Below, piece by piece: positions 1 to 13,776 of a stretch of 64,000 bases of DNA (position 1 is its first letter; every line of letters starts with the position of its first letter). The notes beneath the pieces are model-generated. The model ran no database searches. It saw only the letters and a program-made list of their open reading frames with translations, and was not told the origin of the DNA. The DNA is taken from positions 1,098,688 to 1,162,687 of the forward strand of contig JAYKAV010002109.1 in NCBI GenBank assembly GCA_035582835.1, given 5' to 3'. Made by a program: the position numbers and the translations under genes. The stretch is from Phoebastria nigripes (lineage: Eukaryota > Chordata > Aves > Procellariiformes > Diomedeidae).

Positions 1-3000
1 TGGGTGGGATGTGTCCAGCTTCCCAGGGCAGAGTAGTGCTGCACCCCCCATGATAGCAGCCAGGTGCCCGACGAGCACCTGAAGGGCTGGGGCCAGCTCT
101 GGGAAAGGATAAAAATCAGGCTGCAATGAAACCTTTTACGTTTCACATCTCTTTAGTTCCACCTTGAAAGTCCCCAGCTGACCCGGGCCACCTACTTGTC
201 CACACACCTGTTGGGTTAGAGGCTGTGAGAGCAAAAGGGCTTGGAAGTCACTTAAAATCCCAATTACTTAACTTTCTTCTTTTTTTTCCTTCCAAGCTTA
301 TCGTGGTTTTACTGTGAAGCAAAGGGCATTTTTGCTGTAAAACATATGCCTTCCCCATGCTGCCCGTATTGCTGCTGGGGCTGCAGCTTTCTGGCCTTTG
401 ATGGGCATCCAGCTCCCGAGGGACCCCCAGCGCCTTTGATGGCCCCGTGTTTCCATCCCCGCTTCAGTTTCCCACTGTGTGTCACCACCCTGCAGGGACC
501 TTTGGGACAGGCAGGCAGCCCACACCGCTGGTGAAAACCCAGCCTCCCGCTCGAGGGCAGCTGTTTGCTGGATCTCCTGCTTCCACACACACCCTTCCCC
601 TTTTCGCTCCTGCTCCTGTGTCCCTCTCATTCGCCAAAGTCCCGGTGCGTGCCAGCCACCCTCCCACTGCCACCGCAAGCCCTTGTCCTCATCTGGCCCT
701 GCTCCAGCGTGGGCCCCAGCTAATGTCCCCAGGGAGGTGCAGCCAGCTGGGCTCTGGGCATGAAGCACAGCGTGCCAGGAGCCGCCGTGCCCCCCTGGGT
801 CACTTCTGCGCTTCTCCTCAGCAGGGTCCCCTGTCCTCTGGTGGCACCCGAGCTCCCTGGGGCAGGGACGTGCTTTCCTGCATGCCCATGAAGCACCGTG
901 ATAGCAGGCGGGTGAGCTCAGCCCGGCATCAGCCTGTCCCTAAAGCCGTGCCAGCCTCCTTCCCCATCCTGGGCACTTGGTGACATTATGGGGATGCTCT
1001 TCAAGGCCCCCTGGCCGAAGCCCAAAATGCTGCTGTTGCCTTCGGTGGGTGTTTCTGGGACATTTTGTGTGGCCTCTGTTCCTCATTTAAACCCCCTCCC
1101 AGGCTGTACTTTCCGTGCATGTCGCCATAAGATGTCCTGCCCTTTGTGCTGCTTCTTCACCGGCTCCCACCAGTGTCCTCCTCCCCTTAAGGCTTGCGGA
1201 GGGCTGGAGCCTTGCAGCCACGCGGAGCTGGGTGACCGGCGGGGACGCCGCGTACGGCCGGGTTCTCGGGGACGCCACGTACTGCTGGGCGCTCGGTTGG
1301 TGCCAGGCGCTGCCCCGGGCTTACCGAGTGCTCCCAAGCCATGTTTATCCAGCGCTGTTGACGCAGGCTGTGTCGTGTCCCCGCGACCAGCAGCAGCAGC
1401 TGGTGGTTGACCCGTGCGGGGACGGCGGTGCTTGGGGACGGCGGTGCCTGGGGACGGTGGTGATTGGGGACAGCAGGCTGCTGATCCCCAAAGTTTTCTC
1501 CAGGGATTAGAGCATCTGCGAAAGCATGTACTAAAAATAGGAGAAGGGATCCTAGTACTGGTTTCAGCCTGCAGGGAAGGCTCCCAAAGACACATAAAGC
1601 TTAGGGTAAGAGGGGTGGAAGAGAGATGCTGGCCTTGCTAAGGGACAGGGAGGCTGCCAGAGCCCAGGGGAGGTAAGCTTTAAGAGACAAGAAAGCCTGG
1701 AGAACCCCCGAGGCCAAAGAAGGGTTGAGAAGGTACAGAAACTGAGCCAGGGAAATGGTGTGTCGAGTTATTCTCTTTATTGATGTCTGTGTGCTTTCCC
1801 GATTCAAAGAAAAACAGGATTCCAGGCTGTGGTCTCATGGGTTCTACAAGAAGAAATAAATCCACGTCCGCGCCGAGGGCAATGCCCCCTTCTCCCGGTG
1901 GCAGGAAAAGCGGTGTGCTTACAGCTTGGCCGGGAGCAGGACACGGGGCGAGCACCCAGGGCTCGTCCTGGCACAGGGGAAAGGAGGTGGGACCAGGCTG
2001 GCCGGACCCTGCCCCTGCGAACCGCATTTGTGTCAGCAGAAACCAGCACGAGTTACCCACAAGGTGAAGAGAAACCCGCCTGCGGTACGGACTGGTGTTA
2101 ATGGGAGGGGTATGTGCTATGTTCTGCATTGCCCCTCAGCCTGAGCTTCCCAGTTGACAGCTTCCCAGAGCTGACAGTTTAGGGGAAATGGTTTCCTTAT
2201 CCCAGGGACGTCTTGGCATCTCAAGCTTTTTCTTGATCCAAAATGAGGGTAAAAGATCTGTAGAATATTGAAGTTCAAACAAATAAAGTGATGATGCCAA
2301 AAATGTTGCATTTTCATGTCAAGCTGTAAGACACTAGGAGTATAAATTTTGGTCTGAAAAAGAGCAGTGGTGGTTGAAATATTGTGACCATTTACAAATT
2401 TTCTAGAGAACTAGTTGAGAAATCCAGCAAAACTCATTCTTTCCAGTGGAAAGCCTTCACATTGCACTGGATCTGCATTTTCAAAGAAAAGAAAAATAGA
2501 TTTTATCAAAAATTTCCAACTAGCTGTTCTGCTAACTCATGTGGAAATTACCTTGTCTGCAACTAACTTGAATTAGAGGACTTTTTTTTTCCTTTTTCCC
2601 TTTCCCTCCATGGAGATGAGAGCCAGAGCTTCATCTGCTTCAAGAGCTGAAAAATTTCCTGGTCGCTGGCTGGCAGGTATCGCTCCTCCAGCTGCCCCTG
2701 CCCGGCAGAGCGGGGAGAGCGCTTCTCATCCTCTGCATTTAGACGGAGCACAGGTTAGCCTAAATCTCCCTAACTCTGCTCCAAGATAACGCAAGACCAC
2801 ATGCTTTAGGCTGTTGCAAGGCGTGAAACCATCGTAGCAGTGAATGCTGTTTTCCTCCCAGCAGCTCCTGCCCTGGGTTTCACCCGACAGAAGAGCTCAG
2901 GTAAGTCCACTTCAGTCCACAGACAGCAGCGGAACAGCTGCTGAAGGTATCGTTTCTTTTATTTTTTGCTGATATTGCTGCAATATGCATTCCCAAATGT

Positions 3001-6000
3001 GGCTGATCTCATAAACCACTGTCCTCTTACCGTAGCCTGGCTCCCCGTGGCAGGGTGCCTTTTACGTGCTCCTAGCTAATGCAGCATTTGCTCTGCGGCT
3101 TTGGGATGGGCCAGGAGGCTGGTGGCAGTGGCTCATCCCCACGTGTCACCTCTGGGACATCAGCCCGCGTGTCCCTCCCCTTCGTAGGGCTGTGCCACTG
3201 CTGCTTTCCATTATCACTCACTGCCACAGCCTCTTCTTCATGACTCAACAAAACTCCCCTGGCAGCTATTTCTAGCCTAGTTAGTGAGGTCGGGCGTGTT
3301 ATTCATGACACTTTCTTCCTCTCTGGTGGGGCTCTGGCCGGGCTGGGACCTGCCACTGGCTCTCCAGCACGCAGACCTTCAGCCAGAGGAGACTCTGGCA
3401 GGGAGCAGATGGGGAACGCAGTTCCCAGCGTCTCCCCTGCCTTGCAACGTCCTGTACTGCCTTCTGCAGCATCGCTTGCCCGGGCTGTCCTGGGCTGCTG
3501 CGGGGGGAGTGCAGATGCCGACACATGTTCTGCAGCTGGATCCTCCCAGCCCAGCTGTCCTGGGGCCCTGGGGACAGGGCGTGCTGCAGAGCCTGCTCTG
3601 GGCTGCCTTGGTGTGTGCTGCCTGCCATGGGACACTGCCACGGCTGCAGGCAGCCCTGGTCACAGCAGCTCATGAAGTGTCACCAGGTGCTCTGTTTCCT
3701 TACAGCTTGAACCCACAAGCAGGTGCAGACCCACGGTCCCTGGTCCCAGCTTTGGGACTTCTCTAGGCAGATGCGTGGGAGCAGCCTCGTGCCAAGGGGA
3801 GGAAGCTGCGGAGCCAGGTGAAGGTGGAAGGCAGCGCCGTGCGTTAAGTGGCTCTGGAGGAGATCAGCTGGCAGGAACAAATCCTCACAGGTCCCTGTTG
3901 CCCCCAGCCTGCTTCTCAGTATCCGTCCTGTGGTGAGGTCACTGACTCCACCACTACATCGGAAAGAGGAAGGAGGACGGTTTCACTAAAGGAAAGCAGC
4001 CCTCTGCAGCAGGACAGTCTCCTAGCACCCAGGGTGGCCCTCGCCAGCATCCCCAGCCTCCAGAGGGGACGGGATGCTCCCAGGCGCCCGCCTGCAGCAG
4101 GGATCCCGTCCACAACCTCTGGGATATGGCAGGAGCTGGCCGGGGAGCACGACCTGCCTCCTCGCCAAGACATCGGTGCCATATGACAGTGTGCCACCGC
4201 CGCCTGCGTCACCACAACCCGGCGCTGTCACAGCCTCCCAGGCAAAAGGATGTGGCTCCTCACGCGGTCGGTCGGTAGGTGAGCGTGGGGTGGGGGAGTG
4301 CCGAGGTTGCCAGGGGCTTGAGGGGACACGGGGCATGTTGACAGCAGGGGAACCCCTGGAAGGTCCTTGTACGAAGCTGCCTCTCCTGCCTGGAAGCCAC
4401 AAGCCATTGCAAGCTGGGATGGATGGTACATGGGGAGGGGTCCCTGTGTGCTTACGCAGGTCACAAACCACTCATGGGCGTTTGCTTTGGCCCCTGTCCG
4501 AGTCCCGACAGTGGGACACACCAACCTTTGGCCATCCAGGACAACTATTTGATGTTCCTCCAGTAATTAGCTTAATCCCAGGAGCAAGCTCTGTGTGCAG
4601 GCAAGCCCTGACCCAGCAGCAGGTCTCCTCCTTGCCCTCCTGTGAGCTCCTCCTTGAGCTTTCCCCTCCTGGCTGTGTCCCCAGGGCAGCCAACACCAGG
4701 CAGGCAGGCAGTGGGGGGCTGACGTTTTCCAGTGTCCCTCCCGGCTCAGCACCTGCAGGCAAATCCCCAGCGGCACGGCTGCACTTTCTCCCTGTGGCGG
4801 CTCTCCAGCGCGGGCAGGCTGGGGAAGGGAAGCCTTCCTCCTGCGCTGGGAATCCCCTCCTGCCCTCCTCCTTCCCCAAGAGAGAGCCTGACACGGAAGG
4901 GGAAGGGGTATTTTTAGCACTTACCCTATGGTTGTTTCAAGGATTGAGCTAAGAAGAGGAATTGACATCAAATGAGGGATTGCTTTTGCTTTAAAAGGAA
5001 GCCTTTTTTTTTTTTTTTTCCTACTACTCAGTCATTGCAAAACTTTTCTGTGAAGAGGGATTGGTAAAAATCACCTTTCATAGGAGGCAGCGGGCTCGAG
5101 CAGGACACTAGCCTCAGAAATCGCTGGACGCTGTTCCCTATGCCGGCACTGGCTTCTCGTGCCCTTGCCCAGCTCCCATGGTGACCTCACATCCCCAAGG
5201 AAGGGCACGGGGTGGTACTAAGCCCCTCTGGCCCAGCACTGATCATGGCTCCCCGCACCTGCGAAGCTATGAGATGCCTCCAGCCGCCAGACCATCCTCA
5301 CATGTGTCCTCTCTGCATTCCTGCTCTCCAGCAGCTTTTCCTGACTGTTGCTCGTGGCTTTTCCTAAAACCCCTGGTATCCCAGGTGCTCTCGCCTTCCC
5401 AGCTGCCATCCAACCCCAGTATGTACTGGCTATGGCAACCCACCTGAGATCCTCCAGCTCCCAGACTAAGATGCCATCCGCACCTTGAGAAGTTTGCCTG
5501 AAAACAATATGGTTAATAGGGGGAAAAAAGTGCCTTGCTGCAATGTGAGAGTTGCCAGCACCAACACGGCAGGCAGGAGCATGGTGAAAGCAGGTTCTCC
5601 AGGGACCCAAAGGGGAGATGGTGGCCCTTAAAAGCAAAACCACTGGCCAGAAGGTGGCAATATGCCCTCTCCTTTCTAGGCCTGACACTGCGCAGAGCAG
5701 AGAAGGGGTCAGCCCCTTGTGCCAGGGATGGCTCCGCTTTGGTTTGGAAGCTCTAACCCCACTCAGACCTGCTCTAACCTTGGATTGAACAGCTCTAGCA
5801 ATGGCAGGACAATGCTCCATGTCCCACCCAGGTGGTCGGGCATCCCTGATGTCCATCTCCTGAAGCTCAGCCTGCACCCACCGTAGCCAGCTGGGAGCAG
5901 GGTGTTCAACGGGGGGGAGTGCAAAGTCCTGCCCCGGGCAGAACAGCCCCAAGCACCAGTACATGCTGGGGCCACCCAGCTGGAAAGCAGCTTCGCCTAG

Positions 6001-9000
6001 ATAGCAACCCCAGACCTTCCTCCCTCTCCACCTGTGCAGAGGTGGGCTTGCACTTTGCCCACCTTTGTGTCTCGCTCAGGGGGAGATTAGGGGACTGCTG
6101 ACCTTCCTGACCCTCGTCTGAAATCCTCTGCAGGGTCTAGTTGTGCTGATGGTCACTTTTTTCTTGGGCAGTGTGGGGCTGTTCCAGGCAGCTGATGAGA
6201 TAACTTAGAAATCACGCCAGAAGGACTAGCGTCTCTGGCACAGCCTGCGTTCCCACTGAGACCTCCTCATCCCTCAGCAGAGATGTGGCACTGGGACACT
6301 TTGGAGCAACAACCAGCAAAGCAACTCTTCCTGGCAGGCTGGATGCAGGGCACCTGCCACAAAGGAGTCCAGGGCAGAGTGACTGTAACTGGGAGGGACT
6401 GGAAGCCACTGGAGCCCCTGCATCCCTCTGGCTGGAGTCTGGAGAAGGAGGTGTCTGGTTAGACATGCCTAGCACATGGGATTGCCTTTGCTTGGCAATT
6501 CCTGCCTTGCACGTGCTTGGTGAACTGCTGCCCTCCCTCCGCCTGCTGAGCACGTGATGCCCAGAAAAGCACCCAGGCACCTTCCAACACTGACAAAAGC
6601 AGCTTTTCCTGGTCAGAAAATTCCTAATCCCTCCCTGTTCAGATTTCCCCGCAATGTCCCCCTCGGGGCCCAAGGCATTTCCCCATTCCCCAAGGCTGAA
6701 AAGGGAACTTACAGAGAATATGACTTCATAACATCAAAATCCTCAGGGCTGGAGTGAAAGGAGCGCTTGGGCTAGCACGAGGGAGAAGTGTGGACACCGT
6801 ATCTGATTGCAGGTCAAGGTAAGAGAAGGATCTGCAAAAGCCATGATTGGGAAGGGGGGATGTCAAAGAAGTATCGGTGACTTCCAGAGTGCAGTGAGTA
6901 CCAGCAGGGCTGAACTGAGTCAAGAAAGGTGAAAGCTGAACCATGTCACTGTGGTGAGACCATTCTGACTTCGATCTCACCAAGCACAATGAATAACTTC
7001 ATGGCAAAAGACCCCAGCTTTACCCCAGGCCCTAAGGAGTCTCACTGCACCAAGCTGTTGGTCATACGGCAGGGCCCCAGGCACCCCAGGGTGCTGTCAC
7101 CCTGTCCCACACAGCACCAGCATCTGGCCCCAACAGCAGGTGCTGCTTCATGGGCCTTTTCTACCTCAACCCTCAGGGTCCTGTAATGTGTATAAGCAAA
7201 ATCCATCACGCCAGGGACTTAACAGGGACTGTCTGTCATTGCAGAGCCCTTGGTAGAAGTGGACCAGCTTCAGAGATCAGGTTCATCTCCGCCATGTGCC
7301 ACCTGGGATTGAAGCGAATGGCCCAGAGAGAGTTTGATCTTACACGGGACAGCAGTACCAGGACCCAGGTACCACTGGAGCATAACAAACAGCAACTTTC
7401 TTAAATAGCAGGGATGCTGGAGGAGACATTGGGCTGATGAGGGTGCAGCTGAGTTGGGTTGAAAATCCGGGGGCTTTCAGAAAACAGAGAAAAAAGTGAA
7501 TTGCATTGTGGAAGTGGTCGGGGTGCTTGAATTGTGTCTGGGACCATAAGGAAGCCTAGAGAGTGAAAGATGCTCTAGGGACTGCCCAGGCTGAAACAGC
7601 ACGGCATGTCCTGACACTCCCTCATCTCCTCCTGGCAGGCTTTCCCAGGCGAGCCCGCTCCCGCAGAACATCCTTCCCGTGGAGATCAGTGCGTTGCCAG
7701 CAGATCACATTGCCCCTGCGGATGGATGAAGTCTGCCCAGATGCCTCTGCTCGACCTCCCTGCAGGCTGTGAGTTACACATCCCACAGCTGGGGATCACA
7801 AACTGCGCTAGCTAGCGCCTGACTTGCCCTTACATCTTCCTCCACTGGGCAATAATCGGGGCTGGAGAAGGCAGCAGAGGGGCAGGACCCACCCTGATGT
7901 CCCACGGGTGCTGGAGGACTCTGTTGTACCTGATGCTTGGTTTGCAGGGGTTGGGAGCAGCATGTGCTACAGGAGAGGGCGTGCTCATTGCTACCTTATC
8001 GCATAAAAATAGGCAGACTGTTGTTATTTTAATCAGCTTAGTCCTCATTTTAGAGAGAGAAACCAAAACATGGGGTTTGGTGTTTAGGGAATATAGACTT
8101 GGGTTATCCCTTGTCCTCTCCAACAGCGACTCTGCTTTCCACAGCCAGTAAAGCATTTCCCACCCTGAAATACTCAGGGACAATTTTCTAAGTACTGGTT
8201 GCAGTGAGAAAAGGCTCCTCTTGCCCTAAACCAGGGAGTCCCAGCCCAACAGTGCCAACATTCAGTGGCAATGCAGCCGGCAGGATGGCCAGAGCAGGGC
8301 CACTGCTCAGACCACTCCGAAGCAGAAATCCATGGATGGCGCTTGCTGGCCTCCCTGTGCCCTCTGCAGAGACATCCCTCTGCTGAGCCCTGACGAGCAG
8401 CTCAGCAAATTTGCTTTTATCCTGTATCTTTCCTACTCCTGGCGAAAAATCATTCCTCAGCTGACAAGAGCTTGCTGTAACTTTGGAGCCCTTTGGTGTC
8501 AGTCCACAGGCATCAGGGAGGGGACAGTTAATGGGATCAGAGCCAGCCGATTCCAGGGACACTGAATACAGCGTCTCTTTCTTTTCTCTCTGTCCTTTTA
8601 ATTAAGTCCCTTGTAACTCTGCTTGGGATTTGGGACTGACCTTGGCGCTTTTCTAGCAGGACCTTTCCTCATGGGCCATTGCTCCGGCACAATGCACTTG
8701 GCCTTTTCATCCCAAGGGAGTAGTTTGGGAAGGTCAACAATTCAAGCTGTGTGTCCTAGTTTTAGTGCACATGATAGCAAGTCAAAGGGAGGTCATGGGG
8801 GGATGCTAACCAACCACCCAGTTATGCCCTGTAAAGGGAAAGCACCTTCCAGTGAGAAGGGAAGTTGCACAGCGAGGGAGAAAGTGAAAGCCCAACGTAG
8901 AGGTCTTCAACCTGTGACTGTTTCCAAAAGAAGCTGGAGTCAGCTGGACTTGTCTCTCAAATGTCACCTCCCACTCTGCGGAAACATCAGCCTACCTGGT

Positions 9001-10620
9001 TCCTGAAGGTCTTCACAGCAGCAAGGTTGCACTTTTGTTTTTCTACTTACGGAAGGGAAATATTCAGAAAAATACACCTTGTGACAAGCATGTGCAAGCC
9101 ATGGAAATGTCACACCAAACCAGCTCCCGACCAAGCAGGCACCGTTTCCTTGGCTGCATCATTTCTGCCAGCTGTAATCTGGTTCCTGCAATGAAACGGG
9201 CACTTCTGCAGCTGATACCCCTGCCCAGTGCTGGCTCACGGACATGCACACACCAGTGTGCCCACAGCACCAGGCAAACTCCCCTCTGGGCTGTCTGTGA
9301 GACAGCCGATGGACTTTAAGCTCATTTTCTTGGCCTGGAGAGGCAAATTGCTGCAGAACCTGGTTATGCTGTTTTCAGGAGCCTGGAATTAGCAGTACAC
9401 ATCAAAGCATTAGTCCTGATCCGGAAAGCCCATCGACAGAGTCAAAGCAAAGTCCTTTAGCTGTTCCTCCTGTCCCCATGCACTTTGGGGTGCTGAAGGC
9501 AACAGAAAGCCCCATGCCAACTACGGACTGGGGTTTGCAGCGCTGACAAGCTAAAGACAGCCCCATGCTGAGTTAGATCCTGCTCTGACCACATGTTTTC
9601 TAACGGGCGCATTCAGTTTTAGGGCTGTTTCTCAAGTTTGCATGGGCAGGGCTTTAGAGCAGATTGCGGAGGAGGGAGCCGTTGCACTGCAGCCCAGCAC
9701 CTTCCCGCAGCAGGGAGAGGTTGGTTTAACCCGATTACTTTGAAATGTGCTTGCTGGCTGCATGCCGAGAGCCCTTCCACATGTCCCCTTCTGCTCACCC
9801 TCTTTCTCTGTAATGGGTTATGAAACCCATTAGCAGCTGCTGATGCCCTGACTGAGATGATGGGTCAGTAAGACGGTTTGTCTGTAAGAAAAGGGGCTGG
9901 GGTTGAAGTTGTGAAGTCAGTGTCTAGGGGCAGGATTTCCTCACATTCAATCAGCTTCAGGCCCAGCAGAGCCTTTGGCTGGGTCCTCTCCAGGCTGGGG
10001 AGACCAGTGTCCACACCCTTGATTGTCACATATACATCTGGAGTCTTGGTTATTGCGAGAGTCCTCGCTGTCCTTGTGGGGCTCCGGAGACAGAGGAGGC
10101 AGACAGCTGAGACTTTCACTCTTTCTGGGTCAAAATGTATTTTTTAAAGCTTCCTGCAAAGAAAATAGGAAAAAAGTCAGAAATTAATATCAACCCCTTC
10201 TGTCCTTTACTAATGTCCTCCCTTTCTGATTCCTGCCAGCCAGTTACAGGGATGAGTTTTTACCTGCCAAGCAGAGCCGTGTATTTACTTTGTGATCCGA
10301 TGGCTCTCCTGAAGATGCCAAAGCAGAACGCCATACGGTGCCAGTTGCACTCAGCATCTCTACGCCTTGCAGGGGCACAAAGGGGTATGCGGCAGCTGAA
10401 CGCTTAGTGGGGCGACGTGCCAGACCTGATGCCCCCCAGCTCCCCGTCGCGCAGAGCCGCTCCGTCCTGCAGTGGGTCATTTCTTAATTGCTTCCCAGGT
10501 GCTGTTTCGGGGATGGTCGCAGCTAATAACAGCTGTACCCCCCCTCGACCCCCGCCCCGGCCCTAACCCGCTGTGAATGGCACCGAAACCGCCTTTGTTC
10601 CCCTCCCCGGGGGGGAGGAC
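1..10620. other. Intergenic / upstream region with no recognisable gene
   Basis: I read both strands of this stretch and found no exon I could assign to a known family, no RNA gene and no recognisable transposon. Open frames exist, for example about 4.07-4.95 kb on + and 9.87-10.12 kb on -, but they lack family similarity or a believable combination of splice sites and start context. Visible features are a 16-bp GC-rich tandem repeat near 1.42 kb and a T-run near 5.0 kb. The last few hundred bases become very GC-rich and lead into the WNT11B promoter. Distal enhancers or non-coding transcripts cannot be excluded. Confidence 0.5.
1418..1472. repeat. Short GC-rich tandem repeat, 16-bp unit, about 3.5 copies
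   Basis: Successive units begin with GGGGACGGCGGTGC at 1418, 1434 and 1450, with a partial unit at 1466. The copies diverge slightly. It lies in non-coding sequence and looks like a small minisatellite. Confidence 0.75.
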
Positions 10621-10635
10621 CGCGCCGCCCGCGGC

Positions 10636-10642
10636 TATAAAA
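10636..10642 (+). promoter_or_regulatory. TATA box of WNT11B
   Basis: TATAAAA lies 72 bp upstream of the WNT11B start codon in a GC-rich setting (GCGGC before, GGGGGCGGCGG after). A TATA box normally places the transcription start about 25-30 bp downstream, near 10665, which would give a 5' UTR of roughly 40 bp. The UTR stretch is a run of CCCCGG repeats. Confidence 0.75.
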
Positions 10643-10707
10643 GGGGGCGGCGGCGCCGAGCGGCCCCAGACCCATCCCCGGCCCCGGCCCCGGCCCCATC
10701 CCCGGCC

Positions 10708-13700
10708 ATGGGCCGCCCCACCGCCGCCGCCGCGCTGCTCTGCCAGCTGGGGCTCTCCGCGGCCATCCAGTGGCTGTGAGTAGCGGCCCCGGGGGGATGC
10801 ACCCCCTCCCCGGTGCCCCCCCCTCGGGGCTCCCCCTCTCCGGCTGGGTCCCCGGAGGGGTGCCTGTGGTCCCCCACCCCACTGACACCCATCCTCTCCC
10901 CACAGCGGGCTGACGGAGAGCGGCAGCGGGGTGGCCTGGAACGAAAGCCAGCACTGCCGGCTGCTCGCCGGGCTGGTGCCCGACCAGTTCCAGATGTGCC
11001 GCAGGAACCTGGAGGTCATGCACAGCATCGTCCGGGCCGCCCGCCAGACCAAGAGCGTCTGCCAGAAGACCTTTGCAGACATGAGGTGGAACTGCTCCTC
11101 CATCCAACGTGCCCCCAGCTTTGGCCCTGACCTGCTGAAAGGTAAAGGATGCTTCATCTGCTGCCTTCATGCTCCTCTTTCTGCCCCAGGTAGCTTCCCG
11201 GGCAGGCAGCACTTTAGGCAGTGCTTTAATACACAGCGCTGCTGTTCAGGTGGTAGGTGTCAATTCTGGAGAAACTTGCTGCCATTACACTGGTGTTAAT
11301 CCTATGCAACTTAGATCTGCAGGAGATGACAGACTGTAACTTCCATTTCGAACAAAAACAGCTGCTAGAAGCTCCAAAAAAACAGGGGGATGAGGTGGGG
11401 ACGCAGGCTGTATACTGACAGTGTAATGTAATGGGTGGCACAGGTTAAAGATAAAGCACAAGAAAAACGCTGAGCCTTGGTTTTATCCTGTTGCAAGAAA
11501 AAATCCCCTCATTTGCATTGTGAGATCTTTGAGAGGAGTGTTTGGCTGGGCAGGGAGGAAAAACATCTCCCCCTCTTCTTCCCAGGAACCCGGGAATCTG
11601 CCTTTGTCTACGCCCTGGCTGCTGCTGCCATCACGCACTCCATCGCCCAAGCCTGCACCTCGGGAGAGCTCCCTCTCTGCTCCTGTGGCTCCGTCCCCTC
11701 GGAGGTCCCCGGGCCAGACTTCAGATGGGGTGGCTGCGGGGACAACCTGCACTACGGCCTCCAGCTTGGCTCCGCTTTTGCTGACAGTCCCTTAAAATCC
11801 AGCAAGCTGGGGACACAAGCGCTTAAGGCCATGAATCTGCATAACAATGCGGTGGGCCGGCAGGTGGGTACGGTGCCCACCACGGATTGCTGCAGCCCAG
11901 CACATCTTACAGCAGCCTGGGGGGCAGAGGTGCCTAATGTAAGGTGGTAGACTCTGGCCAGGCTGTTGGGATGCTGCAGGAGGCAACTAAATGGTTAAAA
12001 TGGAGTTACATGTGTTTGCAGAGACATCCCCCACTGCTACCCTCCCCAGACATCCCTGCACCCTTTCCACAACTAGGACAAGATATTTGCCACTTCACAC
12101 CAGTACTTCCAGTAATTCTTTCTGCCCCTCTCACGGGAGCAGAGGCCCGTCCTGCCCCGCTCCAGCTGGGCTCCCCAGCCCTGCCCAGAACTGTGGGGTT
12201 TTGTGCTTTCATGCACTCACGTTCCCCAGGTGAGGATGTGGCCATTCTGCATCCGTGTTGGGTAGGGAAGCCACCAGCCCCACTGCAAGCTCCAGCAGGG
12301 AGTTCCCCAAGGGTTAGGTTCTTATCACAAGGGAAATGAAGCAGGGCTGAGTCCTTGATTGCCCCATTATATTCATTTAAAGGTGGCAGTAAGCAGCTGA
12401 GCTCTTTCATCTCTTGAAACTTCCCATGGATGCTCTTGCAAATCAATCGGTAGGGTGGGTACCAGGAGAAAGCAGAAGCAAATTCATCTGTTTTCCTATC
12501 CTCTGCAGGTGCTGAGTGACTCCCTGGATACCAAGTGTAAATGCCACGGTGTTTCAGGCTCCTGTTCGGTGAAGACCTGTTGGAAGGGACTGTCAAACCT
12601 GGGTGAAATCGCCTCTGACCTCAAGTCCAAGTACCTGGCAGCCATCAAGGTGACCCACCGGCTCGTAGGGCCCAGGAAGCAGCTGATACCCAAAGAAATG
12701 GATGTCAGGCCAGTGAAAGAGATGGATCTGGTTTATCTCATCAACTCTCCTGACTACTGCATGCCGAATCTCCACCTGGGCTCTCTGGGGACACAGGATA
12801 GGTAAGAAACTACTGCAAATAGGCTCTATCTCAGCCTCCCATTTCATGAGTGTCTGTACCATTGGGTTTGAGAGCATGCTCCGGGAAGCTGGTGTGGATG
12901 GGCAGTCCCCCGTTAGATGGGGACACCACAGGGACTGCTGCGAAATCTTTGCATCTTTAAGTCCCAAGGAGGGCAGGAAGGTAGATTATTATCTTTACAG
13001 AGCTTTGCAGGTGTAAAGGCAAGGGAGAGCCCTCACTGCGAGTCCATCAGCTCCACTCTCCAGGACAGGATTCATCCATTGAGGAGTCAGAAAGGAAAAT
13101 ATCACCTCTCCCTGCGAGCCTTTGGGTGCTGCCTGCCGGTAACCAGAACGGTTCAGCAGTCCTTGGAGTCTGAGGTGCTTCCCAGATGTCTTCTTTCTGG
13201 AGCAATTGCAGGGCAGGGGGCAGTTTTTAGAGGGACGAGGAAGCCTTGTCTGAAGGCTGAGCCAGGGCTGCCTCAGGGCTATGTCTTGCAATCCCTGTTA
13301 GATTTAGCAGTTGCAGAAGTTCCTGGCCCTAGCCATCCACCCTTCCTTCTCCATGGGAAGTTCCTGCCCCCAGCGTGATACAGAGTGAGTGTGCCCAACC
13401 TCAGCCACAGCTGCTCAAACACTGCCATAGTAACACGAGCTGACATCAACCCCAGCTTGCAAGCAGACCCCTGCATCTCGCTGCCTCCTGCTATGGGCAC
13501 ATAAGCTCTGGGAGGAGGCCAGGGCAAATAGCTGTGGTCAGCACCACCGCCATGGGTAGGCACGTACGCTTCCTCAGCTCCGTGCATCCTCCTGTTGGCA
13601 GGCAGTGCAACAAGACCTCCGTGGGCAGCGACAGTTGCAACCTGATGTGCTGCGGTCGCGGCTACAACACCTACACGGAGGAGGTGGTGGAGAGGTGTCA

Positions 13701-13776
13701 CTGCAAGTATCACTGGTGCTGCTACGTGGTGTGCAAGAAGTGTCGGCGGAAGGTGGAGAGATATGTCTGTAAATAA
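10708..13776 (+). CDS. WNT11B: Wnt ligand of the WNT11 family, WNT11B type
   Basis: Secreted lipid-modified Wnt ligand; WNT11-class ligands act mainly in non-canonical Frizzled signalling. Five coding exons: 10708-10775, 10906-11141, 11586-11863, 12509-12801 and 13602-13776, all GT-AG and in phase, giving 349 aa (human WNT11 is 354). A hydrophobic signal peptide (about residues 1-22) is followed by the [10 protein letters not shown] block, [19 protein letters not shown] and the thumb hairpin [10 protein letters not shown]. In that hairpin Ser210 matches the palmitoleoylated serine. The C-terminal Cys-rich block ends in VERYVCK. The start sits just after a TATA promoter. The sequence is clearly WNT11-like but diverged from mammalian WNT11, and the gene lies beside Xq13-type genes rather than the UVRAG/DGAT2 neighbours of WNT11. 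I therefore call it the WNT11B paralogue known from frogs and sauropsids. Family call is very secure; the B assignment rests on divergence and synteny. Confidence 0.93.

Noticed and set aside
2563..2751. 62-codon minus-strand frame with protein-like, charged composition
   Set aside because: No family match and no suitable donor at its 3' end. It reads into a poly-purine tract before a stop.
9865..10119. 84-codon minus-strand frame upstream of WNT11B
   Set aside because: Not recognisable, no splice support, and the opposite strand is equally open.
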